Of a stretch of DNA of 64,000 bases, positions 37,410 through 46,827 are shown piece after piece. Under the pieces are notes generated by a model that was not told the DNA's origin, ran no database searches, and worked only from the letters and a program-made list of their open reading frames with translations. Made by a program: the position numbers and the translations under genes. The stretch spans positions 248,001-312,000 of the forward strand of contig CAVYVI010000009.1 in assembly GCA_963771905.1 (NCBI GenBank), written 5' to 3'. Origin of the DNA: Palsa-147 sp963771905 (GTDB taxonomy: Bacteria; Acidobacteriota; Terriglobia; Acidiferrales; UBA7541). Numbering within the stretch: the stretch's first letter is position 1; every line of letters starts with the position of its first letter.

Positions 37410-38519
37410 TCACGAAACCTTGATTTTCATCCAACGAATGTTGGTAATGCAGGCTTCCTGACACCAGAACACCAAAAATATTTCACCGCTTCCGGTCTCC
37501 TGCAAACTTGGGTAGCCGAACTTGAGTCCGCTGAGTCCATCCGCCGAATTTCCTGTCGCTGTGGTCACGGTTGCCGCACCTTGCCATAGTGGAGCCTCCG
37601 TCAAGTTTTTCCAGCGAGGACCCTGAATCTCTGCGAGTCTACCCCACAGTCCGGGCCGGTCTGTTCGGCGATAGGCGCAAAAAATGCGGCCATCGCGGAG
37701 GAGAACCATTTTGCACGTCTCAGCTTCGAAGCCGGTGAGCTGTGGTTCAGAGAACGATTCTCCATTGTTTTCGCTGATCGAGTATTCGCTCGGAAAATTT
37801 GTGCAAGCCTTCGCGTCGTGAACCCACGCGACTGCGAGAATCCTGTCGTCCGGAAGTTGTGCAAGCGACACTTCGAGTCGCGAACGCTCGATTTTCCCGC
37901 CGTCGAAAATGCGCCCGAATTTTCCCCAGGTACGGCCGCGATCGTCACTGATGAACGCAACCGTTTGTTCGCCCGAGGGGTTTTCGCCGTTCCAACCTCT
38001 CCATGTCGCTGTCGGAATCAGCCAGCGGCCGGTTCGGAGCGGAAAAATGGGATGGCAGATTTCCCACGACGGCCCGACCAGCGGCGGATCGATGGGCTCC
38101 GGACGAGACCATGACCTGCCGCCATTGCTCGAGCGTATGAGGCAAAGATCCATCGGAACGAATCCGAACGTCGCTCGATTCAGCAAGCCCACGTCCGGAT
38201 TGTCGCGATGAAAAATGGCGACGAGCCCTACCATCGAGCCATCGGGAAGCCGGCTGGTTCGGATGGTGTGACTGGTTCGCGGCGGAGGCGAATCGAGTAC
38301 CCGGCGCTCGAGGTTCCACGTCGCGCCTCCGTCAAGAGATCGGCTCAGAACCGTATGGTAATCGAGCGATTCGATAGCTTCGCCAAGGTCGAACGTGGCG
38401 ATTAGTTCGTTGGCGCCGCCGAGAGAGAGCGAGGGATGGTATGCGACGATGCTTCGAAGATAGGGCAATGGATTCCGATATACCAATCCTGTCGAATCAA
38501 CTGAAATGGTTACGCTCAT
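37410..38519 (-). CDS. Sialidase-fold (BNR/Asp-box) beta-propeller protein 1
   Basis: The 369-residue protein has four Asp-box repeats (SLDGGATWN, SSNGGRSWS, SDDRGRTWG, SENNGESFS), as in neuraminidase-like six-bladed propellers. No signal peptide is visible, so it is probably cytoplasmic, and the FRIP motif of true sialidases is not seen. The enzymatic role is therefore open. It forms a presumed operon with the DapA-type lyase, downstream of operator E, and is a paralog of the protein at 43825. Confidence 0.85.
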   Translation of the reverse strand: MSVTISVDSTGLVYRNPLPYLRSIVAYHPSLSLGGANELIATFDLGEAIESLDYHTVLSRSLDGGATWNLERRVLDSPPPRTSHTIRTSRLPDGSMVGLVAIFHRDNPDVGLLNRATFGFVPMDLCLIRSSNGGRSWSRPEPIDPPLVGPSWEICHPIFPLRTGRWLIPTATWRGWNGENPSGEQTVAFISDDRGRTWGKFGRIFDGGKIERSRLEVSLAQLPDDRILAVAWVHDAKACTNFPSEYSISENNGESFSEPQLTGFEAETCKMVLLRDGRIFCAYRRTDRPGLWGRLAEIQGPRWKNLTEAPLWQGAATVTTATGNSADGLSGLKFGYPSLQETGSGEIFLVFWCQEACITNIRWMKIKVS

Positions 38520-38613
38520 TGGGTGGTCAGGTCAGAAGAGCATTGCCGTCGCCGGTCTTGGACGCCTCGCGCATGCGAAAAGGTGATTGGCAGCCTCAAA
38601 AAACGCGTTGTAA

Positions 38614-38630
38614 CTGTCGACGGTCGACAG
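38614..38630. promoter_or_regulatory. Operator E (perfect 17-bp palindrome)
   Basis: CTGTCGACGGTCGACAG is perfectly symmetrical around its central base. It lies between the divergent sialidase-like/DapA unit and the MBL/aminotransferase unit and could control both. Confidence 0.8.
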
Positions 38631-38703
38631 GGTAACCTCTCTATGATAAATTGTCCAGTCCTGAAACACACCGTTTTTCCAAAGGACGCTTGCTCACTCA
38701 TCT

Positions 38704-39453
38704 ATGCGGGTCACCTCATCTCTCGCGCTCATCGGAAGTCTACAATATGGGGTATCCGGCCCACTAGATTGCAGCGTCTATGCCCTTCAGGGACCGCGCG
38801 GCGTAGTCCTGGTCGACGCCGGTGCCGGAACACATTCCGATAGCCTGCTGGCAAACCTGCACTCTGATCTTGGAACCGGCACGGTCGAATCCTTGATTGT
38901 CACCCATGGGCATTTGGATCACTGCGGGGGCGCCGCGTCGATGAGATTGAAGACGGGGTGTCAAGTAATCGCGAGCGAATATACGCGTCCCATTCTCGAA
39001 AACGCCGACGAAGAGGCGAGCGGTCTTCGCCTAGCGAGAAACCAGGGTATCTACCCAGCGGATTTTCGTTTCTCGCCCTGCAAAGTAGATAAGCCAGTGG
39101 GGGATGCCGAGGAATTCGAAGCGGGAGGATTAGTCTGGAAAGTCATCCGAGTGCGGGGACACAGTGAGGATTCCGCGTGCTTCCTCGTTCACGTCGACCG
39201 CCATCCGTTCCTATTTTCTGCCGACGTGATCTTTTATGGGGGTGTACTTGGCGTGATCAATGCCGAAGGATCGGGCATGAGCGGATATCGCGCGGACCTG
39301 CGAAAGGTCGAAAATCTGGGGATCGAGGGATTATTCCCAGGGCACGGCTTGTTTACGCTGCGCAACGGACAGCACCATATCGATGCCGCAATTGGGCAGC
39401 TCGCGCGCGGATTTGTTCCTCGTCAAATCGGTCAGGGTGATTTGATTTTTTAG
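38704..39453 (+). CDS. Metallo-beta-lactamase-fold hydrolase
   Basis: The 249-residue cytoplasmic protein has the full MBL metal set: THGHLDHCGG, the His of VRGHSEDS, the Asp of FSADVI and the His of FPGHGLF. It is a glyoxalase II-like or lactonase-like hydrolase; possible jobs here are lactone, thioester or ester hydrolysis. It is the first gene after operator E, followed by the aminotransferase 84 bp later. Confidence 0.85.
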   Translation: MRVTSSLALIGSLQYGVSGPLDCSVYALQGPRGVVLVDAGAGTHSDSLLANLHSDLGTGTVESLIVTHGHLDHCGGAASMRLKTGCQVIASEYTRPILENADEEASGLRLARNQGIYPADFRFSPCKVDKPVGDAEEFEAGGLVWKVIRVRGHSEDSACFLVHVDRHPFLFSADVIFYGGVLGVINAEGSGMSGYRADLRKVENLGIEGLFPGHGLFTLRNGQHHIDAAIGQLARGFVPRQIGQGDLIF

Positions 39454-39537
39454 CTGTCCGCTGCTGCAACACTTATCGCGCTTCTGGTGACGCCACAGTG
39501 TTGCGCGCGATCACAATCCAACGGAGCGTTTATCCGC

Positions 39538-40866
39538 ATGACGGTCGAATCGTTCAGCGCGACGCAACACGAAGAAATGGTTCGGACGAAAACGCCTGGC
39601 TCTCACGAACGATTCTTACGAGCGCAGCGATCGCTGGCCGGCGGCGTTTCGAGCGGCCTTCGCCGCAACGCTCGCCCTTATCCGCTCTATTTCCAGCGCG
39701 GGTACGGCTGTCATGCGGTCGACGTCGACGCAAACACGTATCTCGATTATGGGCTCGCTTGGGGGCCATTGATTCTGGGACAGTCTCCGCCGGAACTGGT
39801 CGCAGCGATTTCCGACCGGTTAAAGACCGGCTTCACTTTCGGCGCGCAACATGATCTCGAATTCGAAGTTGCTGAGCTCATCGCCGGCATCGTTCCCTGT
39901 TGTGATTTTGTTTGCTTTGCCAACAGTGGCACGGAGATCGTGCAGGTGGCTCTTCGATTGGCGCGAGCAGCGACGGGACGCCGCAAATACCTAAAATTTG
40001 AAGGGCATTATCATGGCTGGGACGATAGCGTTCTCGTCAGCTATCACCCGACGGCGGCGGAATTGCAATCGGCAAACGGCGCTCCCATTGGCGCGGGCGC
40101 GGGCCAAAAGCGGCACGATGACGTGTTTGTCGCGATATGGAATGACTTGGCGTCCGTCGAGCGGATCTTTTCGGAAAATGCGGGCGAAATTTCCGCCGTG
40201 ATATGCGAGCCGATTCTTTGCAATAGCGGATGCATTCCTCCGAATCCTGGCTTTCTCGAGTATCTTCGCTCCGTCACGCAGAAATACAGTGCGCTTTTGA
40301 TTTTCGATGAAGTGGTCACAGGATTCCGGCTACATCTCGCCGGGGCGCAAGGGCATTTCGGCGTTATGCCGGACCTTGCGACGTACGCGAAAGCTCTCGG
40401 CGGTGGTGTAGCCGTCAGCGCGCTGGCAGGCAAACGAGAGTTCATGGATCTGATCGCGTCGGGCAAAGTAGTACACGCAGGAACCCTTAACGGCAATCCA
40501 CTGGCCCTGGCTGCGGCGAAAGCGACGCTGGAGATTCTTTCCAGAGGTCGAGAAACGATCTACGAGGACCTTTGGAAACACGGAGAAAAGTTGCGGCTCG
40601 GTCTCGAGCGAGCTCTTCTCGAGCGCGGATTAAAAGTTGTCACTTCGGGCGGCGGTCCAGTCTTCCAGCTTTCGTTCATGGAGAACCGCGCGAACAATTA
40701 CCGCGACACGCTCGCCGCCGATCAAGCGAAGTACCGCGATTTTGCGATTGCATTACTCGACGAGGGCGTCTCCATCCTGCCCGACGGCCGCTGGTATATC
40801 TCCACTGCACATTCGGATGACGATATTAACGCGACATTGTTGGCGATTGAGCGGGCCGCGGGCTGA
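39538..40866 (+). CDS. Class III aminotransferase (glutamate-1-semialdehyde aminomutase-like)
   Basis: The protein has 442 residues from the ATG at 39538. PLP-fold motifs are CFANSGTEIVQVALRLAR, GHYHGWDD, LLIFDEVVTGFR (Asp near the pyridine nitrogen) and the Schiff-base Lys in TYAKALGGG. The closest family look is HemL/GSAM-like, but the locus has no haem genes, so a catabolic transaminase for an amino or oxo sugar-acid intermediate is more likely. Its TGA overlaps the ATG of the symporter pseudogene by one base. Confidence 0.88.
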   Translation: MTVESFSATQHEEMVRTKTPGSHERFLRAQRSLAGGVSSGLRRNARPYPLYFQRGYGCHAVDVDANTYLDYGLAWGPLILGQSPPELVAAISDRLKTGFTFGAQHDLEFEVAELIAGIVPCCDFVCFANSGTEIVQVALRLARAATGRRKYLKFEGHYHGWDDSVLVSYHPTAAELQSANGAPIGAGAGQKRHDDVFVAIWNDLASVERIFSENAGEISAVICEPILCNSGCIPPNPGFLEYLRSVTQKYSALLIFDEVVTGFRLHLAGAQGHFGVMPDLATYAKALGGGVAVSALAGKREFMDLIASGKVVHAGTLNGNPLALAAAKATLEILSRGRETIYEDLWKHGEKLRLGLERALLERGLKVVTSGGGPVFQLSFMENRANNYRDTLAADQAKYRDFAIALLDEGVSILPDGRWYISTAHSDDDINATLLAIERAAG

Positions 40867-42360
40867 TGGCCTCCCCGGGCCCTTCAACGTTTTCGATTCC
40901 CGATTTCGTTGTGCTTCTCGTTTATCTCGTTGGCATCGTCAGCATTGGCAGTTTCTTCTACCGCTGAAAATCGACCACGCACGATTTCTTTTTTGCCGGT
41001 CACTCGGTGGCGTGGATTCCGATTTCCGTCTCGATCATCGCGACAAACTTCAGCGCAATTGCCTATTTGGGATTGACGGCTTTTTCCATACCGGCGCGAC
41101 CTCGAACTTCTGCCGATGCTCATGATGGGCCCAATCGTCGTCATGCCAATCGTCATCTGCTTTTTAGTTCCGTTCTATCATCGTCTGAATTTTTCGACGG
41201 CATACGAGTATCTCGAGTGGCGCTTCGACGTCCGCGTTCGTACCGTGACAAGCTTCCTCTTCCTGATTCTCCGCGGCTTCTACATGGGAATCGTCATCTA
41301 CGCGCCGTCTTTGGAGCTCTCGACCGTCGCGGGTCTGCCGCTCTACGAAAGCATTTTATTGATGGGCCTATTTACGACGGTTTATACGACGCTCGGCGGC
41401 ATGCGGGCGGTGATCTGGACAGACTTCATCCAGTTTTCAATGGTCGTGCTGGGAATGGCCGCGGTTATCAGCGTCGCTTACTCGCAGATTGGCGGTGGGT
41501 GGTCCGAAATTTGGCGTACGGCACATGCTCTCGGGAAGACGAAGCTCTTCGACTTTACGCTCAGTCTCAATCGCGAGTTCACTTTCTGGGCAGTTCTAAT
41601 TGGAAGCGGATTTTTTATTCTCAATACGTTCACCACAGACCAGATCATTGTGCAGCGCTACATGACTGCGCGGTCGGAAGCGGAGTGTAAGAAAGCGCTG
41701 TTATTTCAAACGATTCTCCAGGTGATCGTCACGTTGCCGCTCCAGGCGACGGGACTCATCCTCGCGGTCTACTACTTTCGCCACGCCGGCGAATCACAAT
41801 CAATGGTCTCGTCCGATGCCGTGCTTCCTTTTTTCGTGGAGAGACACATCGCGACCGAACTTCGGGCATTAATCGTCGCGTCCATTTTCGCGGCTTCGAT
41901 GTCAGTCATGAGCGGTGGGATCAATTCGCTGACCACCGCAGCCGTGGTGGATTTCTACAGACGTTTATGGCGCCCGTCCGCCGACGATGCCGCATGCCTG
42001 CGCGTCGCGCGATTCGCGACGCTCGGATGGGGAGCGATTGCCACAGTTGCCGCGCTATTCGTCAGCCGGCTGGGCCAATTGGCGTATGCGTACGACAAGG
42101 TGAATAGCTTTATCGGCGGTGTGATGCTTGGAATCTTCATGCTTGCAATGCTGACGCGCCGTACCGACGGACTCTCGGCGTTGGTGGGAGCGGCGGGCGG
42201 ATTGACCGCCGTTGTTCTAGTTGCAAATCTGACTTCAGTTTCCTGGATTTGGTATGCGCTGGTCGGATGCGCGATCACGTTTGGCTTGGGATGCCTTGTG
42301 GCACGCATCACAAACGCCCCAAGCGTGAAGGACGCCGATCTGCTGATTTTCTCGAAGTAG
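40866..42360 (+). pseudogene. Second SSS-family sodium:solute symporter, broken
   Basis: The gene starts MASPGPSTFSIPDFVVLLVY in the first helix. It meets a TGA at 40965-40967, where paralogs have Arg (..FFYR-stop-KSTTHDFFF). It continues in frame through AGHSVAWIPISVSIIATNF to about 41085, then shifts by one base into the frame of MLMMGPIVVMPIVICFLVPF, which runs to a normal stop. The rest (YEYLEWRFD, GGMRAVIWTDFIQF, FAASMSVMSGGINSLTT) is well preserved. Two lesions make function unlikely unless they are sequencing errors; a shortened protein from 41116 would lack the first helices. Confidence 0.82.
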
Positions 42361-42403
42361 AAATGCGCGCGCGGACGGCGATGAAATCGAATCGGTGTTT
42401 GGC

Positions 42404-43447
42404 TCAAGACGGCAGCGGCAAGTCAATCGCGCGGTGATCCCGCGCGGATAACTGGCACGCTTCACAAACCTCTACCGCCGCGCGGCCGGCCGGGCCACCA
42501 ACTTTCGGCGAGCGTTTTTCCAAAACGCTATCCACAAATTCCTGAACCACACCGTTGTGAGGCTCGAGACGTATCGGCGATTTCGGGTCGTTGATGTAAT
42601 CGAATCGCTGCGGAACGAATACTCGCTCCCACTTTTCGCCGCGGCTTAAATCCAGATACTCGTAATTCTCGAAGTCCAGCATCCCTTTCGTGCCGACCAC
42701 TTGAAAGCGCACTTCACTGCTCGGAAAACTCGGTTGCGGCAATTCGGAAGAGATCCACATGTCGGCCATGATTCCGTCGGCAAGCCGGATTTGCGCCATC
42801 ACACTCTGTTCTCCGACGCCAAGGTCGCTGTAAGTGTTCGCCTGAGCGTAAACCTGCGTGGCGTGTCCTCCCGTCAACCAGAATAAGAAGTCGACGTTGT
42901 GGCACGCGATGCTCATGAAGAGGCCGCCGCTCGCGGGATCCTTGTAGAACGGCCGGCTCGTCAAAATGTAAGAACCGAGAGACACGGGGTAGCACGAAAC
43001 AGTACGAAACATGCAGATCCGGCCAATCGCGCCCTCGTCGATCAATTGCTTGGCGCGGCGCGTCAGCGTACGGTAGCGCTCCGTTTTCACGACGGCGAGA
43101 TTGACGCCCGCTTTTTTACAGGCGGCAATCATCGCGTCGCATTCCTTCACGTTGGGCGCCATCGGCTTTTCCACGAGCACATGCTTGCCCTTTGCGGCCG
43201 CTGCAACGGTTTGTTCGCAGTGATTCTGGTCCGGCGAAGTGATCACGACCGCGTCGATGTCGGGGCGGTTCAACAAAGCGTCGACACTTGGCTCCGCAGC
43301 GACGCCGTAGCTCTCCGCCAGCGTGCTCGCGCGCGATCCGCCGCCGACCGCGATCAACTTCGCGTCCTTCACGTGGTGAGCGATTGCCTCCGAATAAGTG
43401 AGCGCCATGAAGCCGGAACCGATAATTCCGATGCGCAAAATGGCCAT
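42404..43447 (-). CDS. Gfo/Idh/MocA-family oxidoreductase 1
   Basis: The 347-residue protein has the N-terminal Rossmann fold (RIGIIGSGFMALTYSEAI) and the family EKPM motif at residues 93-96. The C-terminal alpha/beta domain has the catalytic-region GGLFMSIACHNVDFLFWL. It is an NAD(P)-dependent sugar or sugar-acid dehydrogenase. It is transcribed alone, 53 bp downstream of operator F; a GGAGGT site precedes the ATG. Confidence 0.9.
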   Translation of the reverse strand: MAILRIGIIGSGFMALTYSEAIAHHVKDAKLIAVGGGSRASTLAESYGVAAEPSVDALLNRPDIDAVVITSPDQNHCEQTVAAAAKGKHVLVEKPMAPNVKECDAMIAACKKAGVNLAVVKTERYRTLTRRAKQLIDEGAIGRICMFRTVSCYPVSLGSYILTSRPFYKDPASGGLFMSIACHNVDFLFWLTGGHATQVYAQANTYSDLGVGEQSVMAQIRLADGIMADMWISSELPQPSFPSSEVRFQVVGTKGMLDFENYEYLDLSRGEKWERVFVPQRFDYINDPKSPIRLEPHNGVVQEFVDSVLEKRSPKVGGPAGRAAVEVCEACQLSARDHRAIDLPLPS

Positions 43448-43499
43448 ATTTTCACCTCCCTAACGTGACGCCTGCCGCTGCGCACGTATGAACGCATCT

Positions 43500-43516
43500 C
43501 TGTCGACAGTCGACAC
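43500..43516. promoter_or_regulatory. Operator F
   Basis: TGTCGACAGTCGACA (43501-43515) is a perfect 15-bp palindrome. On the minus strand a TATATC lies a few bases upstream with TTGTGC 17 bp before it, giving a promoter for the Gfo/Idh gene that the operator would block. Confidence 0.78.
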
Positions 43517-43685
43517 TCGATATATCACCCGCCGAGCCTTCGCACAAGTGCTAATCTTCGGCTCGCTGGCGCCCCCGTGCAAATCTCTCCCGGCAGTCCG
43601 GCAAAGTTTGCACGGTCCGGCTTCCGGGAACGCTCGACATCCATTTCAGTTCTCTTCCTTGTCGACGGGGGCAGGAAACTGATGT

Positions 43686-43706
43686 ACTCTGCCGACTGTC
43701 GACAAT
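43686..43706 (+). promoter_or_regulatory. -10 box and operator G of the long catabolic operon
   Basis: TACTCT (43686-43691) runs into CTGCCGACTGTCGACAA (43690-43706), three mismatches from the consensus 17-mer. A further TTGTCGAC half-site is at 43660-43667. This is the only such site before the seven-gene unit 43825-50825. Confidence 0.65.
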
Positions 43707-43824
43707 GCTGGGTCCGTTCCGGATTCCTTTGGAATTCGCTTCCCGACCGGCATTTGGCTGGATTCTTGCGACCGACGCGCCGTGCCGGGTACTTCGCCGC
43801 GCGCTTTCAACACGGAGATGCTGG

Positions 43825-44931
43825 ATGATCGAGTATCTCGAGAGTTACGTCGCCTACGACAATCCGAAGCCTAATTTGCACAGCCGGCATGGTTATTTCC
43901 CCGGACTGGCCGATCTCCCATCCGGCGACATTCTGTGTCTTTTCGAACTGGGAGAGGCCTTCGATGCGCCGACGGGAACAACTTATGTCACTCGCTCCAA
44001 GGATCGAGGGCGAACTTGGACACTGCAAGCCCCGCTGGCAGACAAGTCCCGCGAAAAAATTCAGACAAGTGATTCGTTGAAACCAACCGCGCTACGCAAT
44101 GGCGAGTTGGTCGCTATCGGATATCGATTCTTTCGAGAAGATCCGGAGCAAGGCCCCGCAATCGAAGAGACGAATGGCTTTCTTCCAGGAGAAAACATTG
44201 TCAGTTATTCGAGGGATGAGGGCCACCACTGGGACGAGCCAACGGTAATTAAACGTAGCTGGCCGGAACTCATCGAAGTATCGGGGCCGTGCATCGAGAC
44301 ACACTCGGGCGATCTTCTTGGGGTCGGCGCGCTTTTCAAGCTGCCTGACGGATCGAATCCAAGCGGTCCTATCGGCGTTTTGCTCCGCAGCCGAGACCGC
44401 GGCCGCACGTGGAAGGACGACCAGGTTTTTTATAATTGGCGAAATATCACGCCGTATGAAGCGCGCATCTGCGAGATGCAGCCCGGCCGGCTCGTCGCGA
44501 TCGTATGGGCTTACAATGCCGCGACCGCCCAGCACTTTCCGAATCAGGTCACGTACTCGGTGGACGGCGGACTCTCATGGTCGGAGCCCGAAGATACCGG
44601 CCACATGGGGCAGGCGGCGAATGTCATTTGGCTTGGCGACGAATACCTCGCATCGATCCATTCCCACCGCGGCTCCGATCCCGGACTTTACGTGCGGGTG
44701 GTCGATTTCTCGAAAAATCGTTGGAAAGCGATCGAGCAAAAAGCGATTTGGCTTCCGTCGGCGGGCTACCGAACTACTCATGGACTGGCGATGGCTGAGA
44801 TGTTTGCGGCTCTGAAATTCGGTCAGCCTTCCTTGTTGCGCTTGCCGGACAATGAATTTCTGGCAGCGCACTGGAGCATCGAAGGCGGCCAAGGCAGAAT
44901 ACGCGTGCATCGACTCCGAATTGCAGTTTAA
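43825..44931 (+). CDS. Sialidase-fold (BNR/Asp-box) beta-propeller protein 2
   Basis: The protein has 368 residues. I use the ATG at 43825 (GGAG 8 bp upstream), where family-like sequence begins; the longer frame from 43705 would start inside operator G. Asp-box-type repeats (SKDRGRTWT, SRDEGHHWDEP, SRDRGRTWK, SVDGGLSWSEP) mark a neuraminidase-like propeller. It has no signal peptide. It is a paralog of 37410-38519 with different blade details. It is the first gene of the long operon, 62 bp before the HpcH-type aldolase. Confidence 0.85.
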   Translation: MIEYLESYVAYDNPKPNLHSRHGYFPGLADLPSGDILCLFELGEAFDAPTGTTYVTRSKDRGRTWTLQAPLADKSREKIQTSDSLKPTALRNGELVAIGYRFFREDPEQGPAIEETNGFLPGENIVSYSRDEGHHWDEPTVIKRSWPELIEVSGPCIETHSGDLLGVGALFKLPDGSNPSGPIGVLLRSRDRGRTWKDDQVFYNWRNITPYEARICEMQPGRLVAIVWAYNAATAQHFPNQVTYSVDGGLSWSEPEDTGHMGQAANVIWLGDEYLASIHSHRGSDPGLYVRVVDFSKNRWKAIEQKAIWLPSAGYRTTHGLAMAEMFAALKFGQPSLLRLPDNEFLAAHWSIEGGQGRIRVHRLRIAV

Positions 44932-44993
44932 AGTTCGAGCTTCGAGTGGCTAGCGTATCCGTACAGTGAAGTCCAGTTAGCGAAAGGGAAATC

Positions 44994-45758
44994 ATGATCA
45001 CGAGCAAGACTCTCGAGAAGCTGCGTTCGGGAGGTTTCGTCCGAACTGCCATCCTCAGCCGCGTGACTGAACCGTGGCTCGCGGAATTGATTGGCAGGGT
45101 TGGATACGACCTTGTCTGGCTCGACATGGAACACCGGGACTTCGATTACGGGGTCGTGGCGCCCATGGCCCTCGCGTGCCGAGCTGCAGGAATCGATTTG
45201 ATGGTCCGCATTCTGAAAACCGGCTACTCGAGTCCGATGCGAGTGCTCGAATCCGGCGCCAACGGCATCATGATCCCCCACTGCCGCAGTGCTGCTGAAG
45301 CGCGGCAGTGGGTCGAATGGGCGCGCTTTGCGCCGCTCGGTGCCCGCGGTTTCGATGGAGCAGGACCTGACGCAGATTACATGCTTGCGGATTCAATCGC
45401 GTACATGAAGCATGCCAACGAGCAGACGTTTCTCACACTGCAGATCGAGGATCGCGACGCCGTCGATTGCGTGGAAGAAATTGCAAGTACAGATGGCGTC
45501 GACGTGCTTTTCGTGGGTCCCGCTGACCTGACAATCAGCTTCGGCGTTCCCTTCCAATTCAATCATCCCATTGTGCAAAGGGCCATCGATCGCGTGGCGA
45601 ATGCCGCGGCCAAGGCCAACAAGTGGTGGGGCATTCCGACCGGCACGCCTGAAGCGATTCGGCAGGCGCTCGACCGCGGCGCGCGCATCATCACGGGAGG
45701 AAACGATCATGTGTTCCTCGTGAAGGGCTTTGAGAACGGGATTAAACAGTTCCCGTAA
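44994..45758 (+). CDS. HpcH/HpaI-family aldolase
   Basis: The 254-residue class II pyruvate aldolase has WLDMEHRDFDYG (His base), VRILKTG (Arg), the metal ligand Glu in LQIEDRDAV and Asp in FVGPADL. The family cleaves 4-hydroxy-2-oxo acids or 2-keto-3-deoxy sugar acids into pyruvate and an aldehyde. In this operon it would give the final carbon-carbon cleavage, together with or instead of the DapA-type lyase. Confidence 0.88.
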   Translation: MITSKTLEKLRSGGFVRTAILSRVTEPWLAELIGRVGYDLVWLDMEHRDFDYGVVAPMALACRAAGIDLMVRILKTGYSSPMRVLESGANGIMIPHCRSAAEARQWVEWARFAPLGARGFDGAGPDADYMLADSIAYMKHANEQTFLTLQIEDRDAVDCVEEIASTDGVDVLFVGPADLTISFGVPFQFNHPIVQRAIDRVANAAAKANKWWGIPTGTPEAIRQALDRGARIITGGNDHVFLVKGFENGIKQFP

Positions 45759-45792
45759 AGCTCGGGAGCCGTGCGCGGAAGGAATCGACTGA

Positions 45793-46827
45793 ATGACAAG
45801 GGCGGACTTAGGCGAGGGCAACACACCTCTCATCCGAAGTGTCCACATTGGCCCCGCACTTGGTTTGGAGAATCTGTTTTTTAAGCTCGAAAGCTGCAAT
45901 CCCTCGGGCTCCTACAAGGACCGATTCGCCGCAGCCGAGGTCTCTCGAATGCTGCGCATTGGCGCGAAGGCCTGCATGGCGACTTCTTCGGGGAATGCCG
46001 GTTCTGCGCTAGCAGCATACTGCGCCCGTTACGGCATAACGTGCGCGATTGTGGTGAACGAGCATGCGCCGCTCGGAAAGCTCGAGCAGATGCAGGCGCA
46101 CGGCGCGCAAGTGATTCGTGTGCGCGGCTTCATCACGTCGCCTACGGTGACAAATGAGGTTTTCGGCTGCCTCTCGCGGCTCTCGGCGGAACGCGGTCTG
46201 CCGCTCGTGATCTCCGCATATCGCTACTGCCCGGAAGGAATGGCCGGCGTCGAGTCACTTTCCACCGAACTACAGCGTCAGCTCACACCGCGCATCGACC
46301 ACGTATTCGTGCCGATCGGGGGCGGTGGACTTTTTTCGGCGGTGTCTCGTGGATTTCATGCATCCGCGACCTGCCGGCCACGCGTCCACGCCGTTCAGCC
46401 GAACGGATGCTCAACCGTGATTGCCGCGTTTGCGCGGGGCGACAGCGAAATTCGGCCGGTTGAGAGCACGACTCGAATCAGCGGCCTATCGGTGCCGAAT
46501 GACATCGACGCAAGCCTGGCGCTCGATTTGCTGCGGAAATCCGGCGGCGTGGGATTTGGCGTTGATGACGAAGAGGTTTTTGAGTCGCAGCGCTTGATGC
46601 TCGCCCGCGAGGGCATTTACTGCGAACCGGCGGCAGCCGCGGCGGTCGCGGGCCTGAATCGTGCCGTGCGGACGGGAGTCGTGAATGCAGACGATTATAT
46701 TGTTTGCGTCGTCACCGGGCACGGTTTCAAGGATCCCGACTCGATCAAAATTGCGGCGGCGCGCCACGCCGCCTCGCTGATCGATCCCGGTGAACTCGAA
46801 CGCAGCATTTCAGAAAGAAATCGATGA
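45793..46827 (+). CDS. PLP-dependent threonine synthase/dehydratase-like lyase
   Basis: The 344-residue fold type II PLP enzyme has Schiff-base Lys42 in NPSGSYKDRF, the Asn-containing SSGNAGSAL loop, the phosphate loop PIGGGGLFSA, and the C-terminal CVVTGHG Ser/Thr region. The start is GEGNTPLI as in threonine synthases. Such enzymes catalyse beta- or gamma-elimination of amino acids; the enamine product is what RidA (52185) hydrolyses. Hydroxyectoine EutB is one relative by type, but the other ectoine genes are absent. It overlaps the M81 gene by 4 bp. Confidence 0.85.
   Translation: MTRADLGEGNTPLIRSVHIGPALGLENLFFKLESCNPSGSYKDRFAAAEVSRMLRIGAKACMATSSGNAGSALAAYCARYGITCAIVVNEHAPLGKLEQMQAHGAQVIRVRGFITSPTVTNEVFGCLSRLSAERGLPLVISAYRYCPEGMAGVESLSTELQRQLTPRIDHVFVPIGGGGLFSAVSRGFHASATCRPRVHAVQPNGCSTVIAAFARGDSEIRPVESTTRISGLSVPNDIDASLALDLLRKSGGVGFGVDDEEVFESQRLMLAREGIYCEPAAAAAVAGLNRAVRTGVVNADDYIVCVVTGHGFKDPDSIKIAAARHAASLIDPGELERSISERNR

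Noticed and set aside
37410..38519. Classical sialic acid catabolism (nan) locus
   Set aside because: The sialidase-fold proteins lack export signals and FRIP motifs, the DapA-like active-site loop is atypical, and no nanK, nanE or nagA/B genes are seen.
40965..40967. Recoded UGA (selenocysteine) in the symporter
   Set aside because: Paralogs have Arg here, a second frameshift lies 120 bp on, and no SECIS-like structure or selenium genes are apparent.
43705..43824. N-terminal extension of the second sialidase-like protein
   Set aside because: The ATG at 43705 lies inside operator G and the first 40 residues have no family character; the ATG at 43825 has a ribosome binding site.
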